In this document: positions 15,670-22,374 of the stretch, one piece after another
How positions within the stretch are numbered: the stretch's first letter is position 1
How the letters are laid out: each line of letters starts with the position of its first letter
Assembly: GCA_003979035.1 (NCBI GenBank)
Contig: RXOA01000002.1
Coordinates: 1-27,617, forward strand
Direction of reading: 5' to 3'
Length of the DNA stretch: 27,617 nucleotides
Source of the DNA: Candidatus Bipolaricaulota bacterium
Lineage (GTDB): Bacteria; Bipolaricaulota; Bipolaricaulia; UBA7950; UBA9294
Notes under the pieces: generated by a model
Told to the model about the DNA's origin: nothing
Database searches by the model: none
The model's input: the letters and a program-made list of their open reading frames with translations, nothing else
Position numbers and translations under genes: made by a program

Positions 15670-16749
15670 TTATTGCTTCGTGTCTTGCCCGCGGCACAGG
15701 TTGGTGTGCATGATCGATGCGTGCGAGCCACCTGACATCCGCTCGAGCGCATAAACGGATCCTTGCGGGCCGGGCCCGTCCGCACCGCAGACCGAAGCGA
15801 TACAAGCAAGATCCTCGCTGTCGAGGGCGAACGAGAACAGGCGTAACGTATCCGCGACATGGTCGGCGCGGCGGACACCGATGATCGCTGCCGCCACATG
15901 AGGCTTCTGCAACACATAGCGTGTGGCGACTGCGGCAATCGACACCCCGTGCTTGTCGGCGATCCGCCGCAGCGTTCGAAGCAACAGCTGAAACTGTTTC
16001 CAGCCACCGAATTCCTCGATGATCAATCGGTACTTCACCAACGACCTGTTCTCCAGCGGGATGAGCGGATCGGGTTGATCAAGGTAACGATCGGAGAGGA
16101 AGCCGCCGGCGATCGTTCCGTAGCAGAACAGAGAGATGCCGTGTCGTTGACACAACGCGAGCATGCCGCGCTCGGGGCGGTGATCAAGAAGCGAGAACTG
16201 GACTTGATTGGAGACAACGCAAACGCCTGCATCGAGCAGGTCCTCCAGGTGGAGCACGTCGAAATTCGTCACGCCCACGGCGCGAAGTTTTCCTTGCCGT
16301 CGCATTCGGTCGAGGGCAAGCGACGCTTCGACCACTCCGGGGATGTTGAAATCCCACCAGTGGAGCTGGACAAGGTCGAGTCGTTCAACGCCCAGCCGGC
16401 GCAGGGATCGATCGACAATCGCCGTGATGTCGCCCGCGGTGAGGCTTGGCAAGCTCTCCAAATCGGGGACACACTTGGTGTGGATCTGGATCACTGCCCC
16501 CTCGTGACCGGTCCGATCTTGATACGAGTCGAGGAAACGTCCCAACAGTTCCTCCACACCGGTGTAGATGTCCGCGCAGTCGAATGCGACCAGTCCCGCG
16601 TCGGCGAGTTGGCGGAGAAGGCTGAGCGAATCCTCGAAATGGGATTGGCTGTGTCCCGCCGACAACTGCCAAGTCCCGTTGATGATCCGCGGGATGGTGT
16701 AGCCGTCGGTCAGGTTCTGGCGGGGAAGGAGGGGCTCGGCCGTGTTCAT
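15670..16749 (-). CDS. aldo/keto reductase
   Basis: NADPH-dependent oxidoreductase with a TIM-barrel fold, 359 residues. The AKR catalytic tetrad is visible as D57 and Y62 in FDCADIY, K92 in HTKCVPD and H130 in DLVQLHWWDF; the C-terminal cofactor block includes AAAIIGVRRADHV. Somewhat longer than the usual 310-340 because of a C-terminal tail ending in CRGQDTKQ. The ATG overlaps the TIGR04076 gene stop as ATGA, so it is the last gene of a three-gene operon. Substrate unknown; the neighbours do not point to a pathway. Confidence 0.9.
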   Translation of the reverse strand: MNTAEPLLPRQNLTDGYTIPRIINGTWQLSAGHSQSHFEDSLSLLRQLADAGLVAFDCADIYTGVEELLGRFLDSYQDRTGHEGAVIQIHTKCVPDLESLPSLTAGDITAIVDRSLRRLGVERLDLVQLHWWDFNIPGVVEASLALDRMRRQGKLRAVGVTNFDVLHLEDLLDAGVCVVSNQVQFSLLDHRPERGMLALCQRHGISLFCYGTIAGGFLSDRYLDQPDPLIPLENRSLVKYRLIIEEFGGWKQFQLLLRTLRRIADKHGVSIAAVATRYVLQKPHVAAAIIGVRRADHVADTLRLFSFALDSEDLACIASVCGADGPGPQGSVYALERMSGGSHASIMHTNLCRGQDTKQ

Positions 16750-17216
16750 GGCGCCTCTTCTTGAGCGTGGAGCGGAACCACCGTGACATCGCCGTGGCGG
16801 AACGTTCGCTTCCCGATTCGTCGGATGCGGAAGATACCTCCGCAGTGCGGATCGGGGCAGGCGATCTCGGTATCCGTGGTCATCCAATCGTTGGGATCGG
16901 TCAGACGTTGTTTCGCAGGAAGCAGCGGCAAGATTGCCGCGAGGGGGTAGATCGGAAACGTCTGCCCCGGAGGGAAGTGCAACTCCTCACCGCGCAACTC
17001 GAAGAACGCGCCGACCGGGTGGTTGCAGACCATCGGCTTTCCCGATCCGTCGGCCGCCACCTCAACGCGAAGATCGTACAACTCAAACGTGTCCGATTGA
17101 CGGCGACCGCGATCGCTTCCAGCGGTGGGTTGCTGTGGTGTCGACCCTGCGTCGGATTCGAGCCTCGGCTCCGGTCCGGTGCGCTGCCCGTCGATCTTCC
17201 TTCCTTTGGTCGTCAT
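16746..17216 (-). CDS. TIGR04076 family protein
   Basis: A small (156-residue) protein of the uncharacterised TIGR04076 family. Recognised by FELYDLRVEV followed by CNHPVGAFFELRGEELHFPPGQ, then YPLAAILPLLPAKQR and DPNDWMTTDTEIACPDPHCGGIFRIRRI near the C terminus. The Cys residues in CNHPVG and CPDPHCG could hold a metal. The N-terminal 45 residues are charged and low in complexity, an extension relative to the family core. The ATG at 17216 is preceded by AGG-rich sequence. The gene is between the M24 peptidase (89 nt away) and the aldo/keto reductase (ATGA overlap). Confidence 0.82.
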   Translation of the reverse strand: MTTKGRKIDGQRTGPEPRLESDAGSTPQQPTAGSDRGRRQSDTFELYDLRVEVAADGSGKPMVCNHPVGAFFELRGEELHFPPGQTFPIYPLAAILPLLPAKQRLTDPNDWMTTDTEIACPDPHCGGIFRIRRIGKRTFRHGDVTVVPLHAQEEAP

Positions 17217-17305
17217 GCCTGCCTTGTCCTTCCACGATGGTCGGTAGAGCTTCGCCTCGATCTCCGATTGACCTGCCTGCCGGATGGCCGAGGTTCGAGT
17301 CCATT

Positions 17306-18490
17306 CTACCCTCGCTGAACGCACAACAGCTTCTGCTGGGGATGGCTGAGGAAGCGACATCCGTCACCGGTGACGACGATATCCTCCTCCAAGCTGACCT
17401 GCCCGTAGTGCTTCGTGGTGGCGTAGAGTTCCAATGTGAACACGTTTCCCGATTCAAGTATGCCGTTGGGGGCGTCGCCGTAGCGCTCCCACAAAGGACC
17501 AAGGAGTGTCCCGCCGTCGTGGGCGGCACGCCCGATCTGATGACCCAACGCATGCTGGAACGGAGCGTAGCCCCGCTCGGAGAGGAATCGACGGGCAACG
17601 CTGTCGACCTGATGTCCGAGCGCTCCGGGACGAACCCTGTCGGCGGCCGCCGCGATCGCGCCGCGAACAGCATCAAACGCAGCGGCAACCTCGGTGGGAA
17701 TCCGGGTGGGTGGCCCAAAGAAGAACATCCTCTGCAAGTCGGAGCAGTAGCCGTCGAAGCGAACGCCGAAGTCAAGGTGGAGAAGCTGCCCCTCCTTGGT
17801 CCTCGTCTCGGTGGGCCCCAGATGGCCGAACGCCTTGTTGGGGCCGGCGTCCACAGCGGGGTTGTGATTGGCCTGCCACGCGTCTCCGACGTTGTGCGCC
17901 TCCATGCGCTCGTGGACAAATCGGTGGATCGCGAGCTCGGTCTGGCCGACGACAAGGAACTCGTGAAGCTCGGCAAAGATGCTCTCCGTGATCCCCACCG
18001 CTTGCTCGATTCGCTCGATTTCCTGCGGGGTCTTGCGCCCGCGAAGCCGGCCGATCACCGGCGAAGCGCTCACCAGCCTGCTGACATACGGCGTTCCGCT
18101 GAGGACCTGTAACAGGAGGGCTTTCATCCCTGCGGTCAGTCCGTCGGCCGCCACATCGTCGAGGCTCTCGTTGATGGCGATTGATGCCGGATCAATGCGA
18201 GTCAGTTCGGCAACAAGCGTTTCGGAGATCCCCTCGTTGTAGGGAATGACTCGATCGAAGAGACCTTCGGGGACACCTCCGGCGTCGAAATTGCCGACGA
18301 TCGCCACCCTCTCACCCGAGCGCGTGTACAGAAGCGCCGACGGCCAAACCAAGTCGCCGTCGTAGATCAGTGGCAGCACGGGATCCTTGATCAGCGATGT
18401 CTCGCGAACCCAAATCAGCCAACAGTCAATCTTGGCCTCTTGGAGAATCTGTTGGACCTGTTCGGTCTTTTGGTGTTGCAGGCTTTGCAC
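17306..18490 (-). CDS. M24 family metallopeptidase (Xaa-Pro dipeptidase-like)
   Basis: Cytosolic pita-bread-fold aminopeptidase, 394 residues. An N-terminal creatinase-like domain (about 1-165) precedes the catalytic domain, whose two-metal ligands are present: Asp in LHLDFGV, Asp in GYCSDLQRMFF, His in HALGHQIG, Glu in FTLELY and Glu in SLEEDIVV. GTG 18490 is chosen because GAGGAGG lies six bases upstream. The second residue of the classic HGxGHxxG motif is changed (HALGHQIGRAAHD), as in several divergent M24 proteins, so prolidase activity should not be assumed. First gene of the operon with TIGR04076 and the aldo/keto reductase. Confidence 0.88.
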   Translation of the reverse strand: MQSLQHQKTEQVQQILQEAKIDCWLIWVRETSLIKDPVLPLIYDGDLVWPSALLYTRSGERVAIVGNFDAGGVPEGLFDRVIPYNEGISETLVAELTRIDPASIAINESLDDVAADGLTAGMKALLLQVLSGTPYVSRLVSASPVIGRLRGRKTPQEIERIEQAVGITESIFAELHEFLVVGQTELAIHRFVHERMEAHNVGDAWQANHNPAVDAGPNKAFGHLGPTETRTKEGQLLHLDFGVRFDGYCSDLQRMFFFGPPTRIPTEVAAAFDAVRGAIAAAADRVRPGALGHQVDSVARRFLSERGYAPFQHALGHQIGRAAHDGGTLLGPLWERYGDAPNGILESGNVFTLELYATTKHYGQVSLEEDIVVTGDGCRFLSHPQQKLLCVQRG

Positions 18491-18533
18491 GCGCGGCCTC
18501 CTCGCTTCGGAATGTGATTCGGTTCGGGGCCAG

Positions 18534-18563
18534 AGTGTAGAGAGGATGCCGGCGCAGATCCAA
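18534..18563 (-). promoter_or_regulatory. putative promoter of the M24 peptidase operon
   Basis: On the minus strand TTGGAT (18563-18558) and TACACT (18539-18534) are 18 nt apart. The start site would lie about 35 nt before the GTG at 18490. The match to consensus is moderate. Confidence 0.4.
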
Positions 18564-18610
18564 TCCCGATCCCAACCGGTTCTCCAAGCAGGGGCTTGCG
18601 GACGTCGACC

Positions 18611-18655
18611 AAAAAGCGGCTCCAGGCGCTTCTTGGTTGATGCCTGGGGCCGCTT
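18611..18655 (-). terminator. intrinsic terminator of the secreted-protein pair
   Basis: On the minus strand AAGCGGCcCCAGGC pairs with GCCTGGaGCCGCTT across a 14-nt loop, with one internal mismatch, and runs into TTTTT. It lies about 20 nt after the stop of the leftward gene at 18675. Confidence 0.85.
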
Positions 18656-18674
18656 GCACCGGCGAGAGTTCTCG

Positions 18675-19556
18675 TTACATGCACAACGCTGCGATTGCCG
18701 CGCCGGCGGCGATCACGGCGGCCGCTGTCTGTACGTAATCCATCCAGTCCCGAATTTCATACTGTTCGCTGTCGAATGGATCATCAACCGGGATCAGCAC
18801 CGACGGCACTTCGGGAGATTCGCTGTCGGTACCCCATTCGTCGAGCATGGTTTGCGATGCCGCCAGCAGTCCGGGATCGGCCGCGAGTTGCGGAAGCAAC
18901 TCCGGCACCACATTCGTCGCGATCCGCTCCATGGCGACGCGTGATGTGGGTGCGCTAACGAGATCGGCTGCGTCGAGGATCGCTTCGGTGATCACGGCGG
19001 CGAGGGCCGCGGGGTCGCTCTCGATCAGCCCGGCAAACGAGCCGTGGCTGACGATCTCAGCGGCCGCTTCGCTGGCGATTCCACCGGCCGACAACGCGTA
19101 CGAGAAAAAGATGCAGTTCGGCCACGGCCACGGCCAGGGAAACTCGGGCGGGAAGATCGGCCAGCCGACGGTGTCAGCGCCCGTATCCTCCCACAGGGCG
19201 AGTGTTCCCGCTTGATCCATCGTTGCCCGCATTGCGAAGATCGTATCAAGCATTGCCGAGAACCGATCCGCTTCGGCGGCAAGCGCCTGGGCGATTGCAG
19301 GCAGAACCTGCGTCTGAAATGCATCCCAATCCACGCAGTCCGATGACCACATTGTTGTCAGGCGGCTGTAATGCTGGGCCAGATCAAGCGCCACCATCTC
19401 GTCCCAGCAGGCGTCACATCCTGCCGGGGGGACGTAGCCGGGCTCGCCGATGGTGATCCACGTGCGGTGCACGCCCTCGTCCGCCGCTACGGCGACGCCC
19501 GATCCGATCAATACCATCAACACAAGAGACAGGATCCAGCTTCGTTTTCGGTGCAT
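18675..19556 (-). CDS. secreted protein of unknown family with hydrophobic C-terminal tail
   Basis: I do not recognise this 293-residue protein. It has a clear signal peptide (RKRSW then LSLVLMVLIGSGVAVA, cleavage near VAA-D), a CDAC pair early in the mature part, an alpha-helical, Ala-rich body with a PWPWPWP segment, and a C-terminal hydrophobic run TAAAVIAAGAAIAALCM that could anchor it in a membrane. The ATG at 19556 has GGGAGGTGA eight bases ahead; the GTG at 19565 overlaps that site and is rejected. It is 21 nt after the DOMON-like gene and ends at a strong terminator, so the two form an operon. Function unknown. Confidence 0.75.
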   Translation of the reverse strand: MHRKRSWILSLVLMVLIGSGVAVAADEGVHRTWITIGEPGYVPPAGCDACWDEMVALDLAQHYSRLTTMWSSDCVDWDAFQTQVLPAIAQALAAEADRFSAMLDTIFAMRATMDQAGTLALWEDTGADTVGWPIFPPEFPWPWPWPNCIFFSYALSAGGIASEAAAEIVSHGSFAGLIESDPAALAAVITEAILDAADLVSAPTSRVAMERIATNVVPELLPQLAADPGLLAASQTMLDEWGTDSESPEVPSVLIPVDDPFDSEQYEIRDWMDYVQTAAAVIAAGAAIAALCM

Positions 19557-19577
19557 CAACTTCACCTCCCGATGAGG

Positions 19578-20264
19578 CTAATAGCTCGCCCATCCGTAGA
19601 TGACGAGAAAGTCACAACCCGTGCACAGCTGCTCGTCGCGCGGATCACCCGATTCCAGTTCTTTTCTGAACTCGAAGACATAGTGTCTGGATGTTTCGTC
19701 GTAGCGTCCTGCGCCGTAGGCGTTGGTCTGTCCGCCGGTCCGCCGATCAAGGCGGTAGTCGTAGAGGTCCATGTAGTAGTAGTCCGCATCCTCCGCCTCG
19801 CCGCCGTTCTCCTGGACGAGCAGCATGTCGTCTCCGCGGTCGTAATCACGGCCGTCGCCGTTGTCGAAAATGAGGAATGCTTCGAACCCACGCGGGAAGC
19901 TGTGGTTGGTCTCGATCACCATCGCCAGGTACAGGTAGGTTTCGTCTCGCTTCTGATAGACCGTCGCGTTGTAGCGGCCGAGCCGTATCGTCTCGACCGA
20001 ACTGTCGCTCCACTCCGGGCCGATCACGCCGTCCAGGTTTTCCATTGACACCGCGCTGCCACCGCCGATTGCGATTTCAGGCTCCGCGCCGAAAAGAGGA
20101 ATCACGATCGGGATTTGCCCCGATGCGGCAACGGCGAAGAACGTCACCCCGAGCAGGATCAGCCCGAACCGCCCGGCGTGTCGGACCCTCGCGGCCGCTC
20201 CACGGCCGCTTCCGATTCTGGATGTGGATCTGGATCTAGATCCGGGTCTGTGTGTCCGGAACAT
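19578..20264 (-). CDS. exported DOMON/EB-dehydrogenase-like beta-rich protein
   Basis: A 228-residue exported protein. The start ATG 20264 has GAGGAGGT four bases ahead. The N terminus is unusually long and basic, with Arg/Ser dipeptides (SRSRSTSRIGSGRG, encoded by a degenerate GATCTN hexamer run), before the hydrophobic segment FGLILLGVTFFAVAASG. The mature part resembles DOMON or ethylbenzene-dehydrogenase-type ligand-binding beta sandwiches, which bind haem or sugar: DGVIGPEWSDSS, TVYQKRDETYLYLAMVIET, FEAFLIFDNGDGRDYDRGDD. A Tyr/Asp-rich DADYYYMDLYDYRLD stretch and a CTGC pair near the end are notable. The resemblance is by pattern only. First gene of a two-gene operon. Confidence 0.7.
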   Translation of the reverse strand: MFRTHRPGSRSRSTSRIGSGRGAAARVRHAGRFGLILLGVTFFAVAASGQIPIVIPLFGAEPEIAIGGGSAVSMENLDGVIGPEWSDSSVETIRLGRYNATVYQKRDETYLYLAMVIETNHSFPRGFEAFLIFDNGDGRDYDRGDDMLLVQENGGEAEDADYYYMDLYDYRLDRRTGGQTNAYGAGRYDETSRHYVFEFRKELESGDPRDEQLCTGCDFLVIYGWASY

Positions 20265-20691
20265 GCACACCTCCTCTTCCGCCGGGTCGGGAATTGGCAG
20301 ACGAGCAAGGCACATGTCGGCTGTTGGGGCAGCCGACCATGCGTTGGCTGCGAGGACAGCTGCAACGCAAACGAGAACAACCGGGCCGGATGTGAATCCC
20401 GGGTCCCGAGTTGCCGCCGGCGCTCCATTCCAAAGATGTGCTGCTGTCTTCCTTTGCCAGCGGGCACTCTACGACCAACCATAACACAGAGGAAGGAACG
20501 AAGGGAAATGACACGAATGTCGGCGACGCATTCAAGCGCGTGGGGCGCCGGCTTCGCCCAAGCCGGGGATCCGATTCGATCTTGGATCGGGGGGCTTTCG
20601 GCAGGTGAACCGGACGGCGCGGCATGAGCCACCTACGATCGAACCGTTTGACGAGTCCCAATAGGCCAACGTTCGGGTAGAGGAGGCAACG
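20265..20691. other. 427-nt gene-poor structured region
   Basis: No convincing gene. It holds the leader of the leftward operon with two hairpins (20316-20369), a G/C-rich CCCGGGTCCCG stretch near 20,400, and a further 7-bp hairpin CCGGCTT/AAGCCGG (20548-20566). A 39-codon frame at 20508-20627 preceded by a purine-rich stretch is not supported well enough to call. Confidence 0.5.
20316..20369 (-). promoter_or_regulatory. two adjacent hairpins in the leader of the DOMON-like operon
   Basis: GTCGGCTG (20316-20323) pairs perfectly with CAGCCGAC (20330-20337) over a 6-nt loop. Directly next to it TGCGTTG (20340-20346) pairs with CAACGCA (20363-20369), continued inward by GCTG/CAGC with a 2-nt bulge. 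They lie 50-105 nt upstream of the ATG at 20264 and have no U tract. A structured 5' leader is the likely reading. Confidence 0.5.
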
Positions 20692-20880
20692 ATGCACTGG
20701 TTCGTGGTTGCTCTTATCGTGCTGGCGGCGCTGGCTTTCTCGACGTTGCTGGCACCCGATACAGCACGAATGCGCGATCGGAAAGGCGTCGTCAACGACT
20801 GCCAACGCGATCTCCTGCGGCCCTACGCGGGCTTCGGCTGGAGGGTGGGGGGCGTCCGCAGCCGGATGAAGCGCTGGTAG
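20692..20880 (+). CDS. small single-pass membrane protein, 62 aa
   Basis: A 62-residue protein with an N-terminal hydrophobic helix (WFVVALIVLAALAFSTLLA, residues 3-21) and a basic Arg-rich C-terminal half (VGGVRSRMKRW), so the tail is probably cytosolic. No family recognised. Support comes from the strong AGAGGAGG ribosome site five bases before the ATG. It is the only rightward gene between two leftward secreted-protein genes and is followed by a long hairpin. Could be a small membrane regulator, but this is only conjecture. Confidence 0.6.
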   Translation: MHWFVVALIVLAALAFSTLLAPDTARMRDRKGVVNDCQRDLLRPYAGFGWRVGGVRSRMKRW

Positions 20881-20921
20881 CACGCCGTCGCTCGATCGGG
20901 CGGGATCGGGAAGGTGACAGG

Positions 20922-20961
20922 GAAGTGCCGCCGCCTTCGTGCTGAAGACGGACGGCACTTC
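20922..20961. terminator. long hairpin between convergent genes
   Basis: GAAGTGCCG (20922-20930) pairs with CGGCACTTC (20953-20961), extended inward by CCG/CGG and CTTC/GAAG around a 5-nt loop, with small bulges. There is no T tract on either side. The position between the end of the 62-aa gene and the end of the leftward gene at 20995 suggests a shared terminator or mRNA 3' stabiliser. Confidence 0.5.
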
Positions 20962-20994
20962 GCGCAGGGTCAGGTCAGGCCGGAAAGTCCGGAT

Positions 20995-21705
20995 TTAGCG
21001 GATGGCGTCCAGTTTCTGCTCCAGTACCTCGACAATCTGCTCGAGAAGATCCACACTGACCCGCCCGCGGACGGTGGTAGGCCGGCGTGCCGCCATCATC
21101 TGCATCATCCGTGACCTCGCGTTCATGGCGACATTCTCTTCCGGTTCCAGCTCCGATGACCGGGCCCGGAGCCTTGAATCAACGGCGGAACGTTCAACGT
21201 CTCGAAGCTGTTCCATCCGTGATTGGCTCTCGCCCCGAGCCGAAGCAAAGAATCCCTGCGGGGCAAGCTGAGGGATCGCCGAGAAGAAGACCTCTCCTTG
21301 AGCGTAGGTCAGCGTATCGCCGAGCGTGTCGATCATATCGCTGACCGATGCCTCGTAGGCCTCGGTCAATCGAGCGACCTCGGCGCGATAGGCCTCGATT
21401 GCCGCGGCCAGCTCTTCGGACGTGCCGGTGAACGCCAACATGTCTTCGTTGAACGTTGCACCCTTCGCCTCCAGAGCTTCCCGGAACTCGTCCCTTCCAT
21501 CGAGCACGCCTTGGAACAGGCCGACAAGCGCTTCCATCTGTTCCTGGTCGAGCCCCACCTCATTAATGAAGAGCAGCAACCTCAAGTTGACCCCATCCTC
21601 CGCTGCGGCATCCGCGACGAGTGGATCCGTTTGAGCCGCACCGGACAGCGAAGCGACCAACACAAGCAGCGCGAGAAGTGGCATTGTACGACTGAGTTTC
21701 TTCAT
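20995..21705 (-). CDS. secreted helical protein of unknown family
   Basis: A 236-residue exported protein. The ATG at 21705 has AGGAGG six bases upstream, and the signal peptide LSRTMPLLALLVLVASLSGAAQ is cleaved near GAA-Q. The mature protein is predicted all-helical with long charged amphipathic stretches, such as LEAKGATFNEDMLAF then EELAAAIEAYRAEVARLTEAY and VDLLEQIVEVLEQKLDAIR. The segment VGLDQEQMEALVGLFQ is reminiscent of Spy/CpxP-like periplasmic proteins, but the LTxxQ signature is not present, so no family is assigned. A Met/Arg-rich stretch (NARSRMMQMMAARR) precedes the C-terminal helix. Monocistronic as far as can be seen. Confidence 0.72.
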   Translation of the reverse strand: MKKLSRTMPLLALLVLVASLSGAAQTDPLVADAAAEDGVNLRLLLFINEVGLDQEQMEALVGLFQGVLDGRDEFREALEAKGATFNEDMLAFTGTSEELAAAIEAYRAEVARLTEAYEASVSDMIDTLGDTLTYAQGEVFFSAIPQLAPQGFFASARGESQSRMEQLRDVERSAVDSRLRARSSELEPEENVAMNARSRMMQMMAARRPTTVRGRVSVDLLEQIVEVLEQKLDAIR

Positions 21706-21943
21706 GACCATCCTCCTGTACTTCTCCGAAAGGTCTGCCACCAACGTACAGGCTGCCGGTGAACGGCCAGGGGCGAAGTTAAGGCAGAGATGTGAAGACG
21801 CCTCACGGGGGGAGGGAGGTCAACTCCTGCAATCACACATCGGAGGAGGCGGCCTGCGAGTGAAATGCTGGGATGGAGCCCCCGCCGTCGATTCCGGCAA
21901 TGTCCCGAGATGAACAGGGCGGAGCGGGACCGGAGCCATCGTA

Positions 21944-22078
21944 GGAGTTCGAATCCGGTTGGGGGTACCAGATACATCGCTTTCGAACTTCCAACAGTGA
22001 GCTTCCCATGAGCGTTTAGCGGGCATCACTGCCCGAATCACGACTGAGTCAGAAAGTCATCCACCAGGGGGTACCAGA
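21944..22078. repeat. paired intergenic repeat, copy A
   Basis: Two units begin GGGGGTACCAGA at 21961 and 22067, a spacing of 106 nt. The first sits inside an inverted repeat, GGAGTTCGAA (21944-21953) with TTCGAACTTCC (21982-21992), 10 bp with one bulge. The second is preceded by AGAAAGTCATCCACCA. Conserved positions shared with copy B run through the whole spacer (CTTCC, AGCGTTT, GAATCA/CAATCA, AGAAAG). Confidence 0.8.
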
Positions 22079-22308
22079 AGGTTCACTCTCTAGACCTAGC
22101 AACTCCTTCTCCCCGGTTTCGCTTCCTACGCGCTGCCGATTAGGTGCAGCAGCACTGCTGTCCGCGTAGGGGCAATAGATCTCCCCTCCCAGAATCCCGT
22201 AACAGTCCACGCGAGCTGATAGCGTGCTGTAATACGGTCGAGCGATTCTCGGACAGTAACGCGACAAAAAGTCCGACCAGCTGCCTTGATCCTAACGCTG
22301 CGAACAGC

Positions 22309-22337
22309 TTGGCATATCCTCAACTCGTCCCTACTAT
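22309..22337 (+). promoter_or_regulatory. sigma70-type promoter of the caspase-like gene
   Basis: TTGGCA (22309-22314) and TACTAT (22332-22337) are spaced by exactly 17 nt. The start site near 22344 gives a leader of about 31 nt containing AAGGAGG (22360-22366). Confidence 0.65.
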
Positions 22338-22374
22338 GCGAGCAGGAGACGGAGTCTGTAAGGAGGACATTCGG

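Larger units (their letters stand above)
21706..22374. other. 669-nt intergenic region with repeat pair and caspase promoter
   Basis: No gene. It contains the unresolved promoter region of the leftward gene, the first paired repeat (21944-22078), a small hairpin CGGGC/GCCCG (22020-22035) inside that repeat, and the promoter of the caspase-like gene (22309-22337). By eye it becomes more A+T-rich from about 22,000. Confidence 0.6.

Noticed and set aside
20508..20627. 39-codon plus-strand frame after a purine-rich stretch
   Set aside because: No clear Shine-Dalgarno spacing, no hydrophobic or conserved pattern, and it overlaps hairpins.
21898..21970. tRNA-like 3' end: GTTCGAATCC followed by GGGGGTACCA
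   Set aside because: The five bases on either side of the TTCGAAT loop do not pair, no matching acceptor 5' strand is present at tRNA distance, and copies B and C keep the GGGTACCA but not the arm. It belongs to the repeat family instead.
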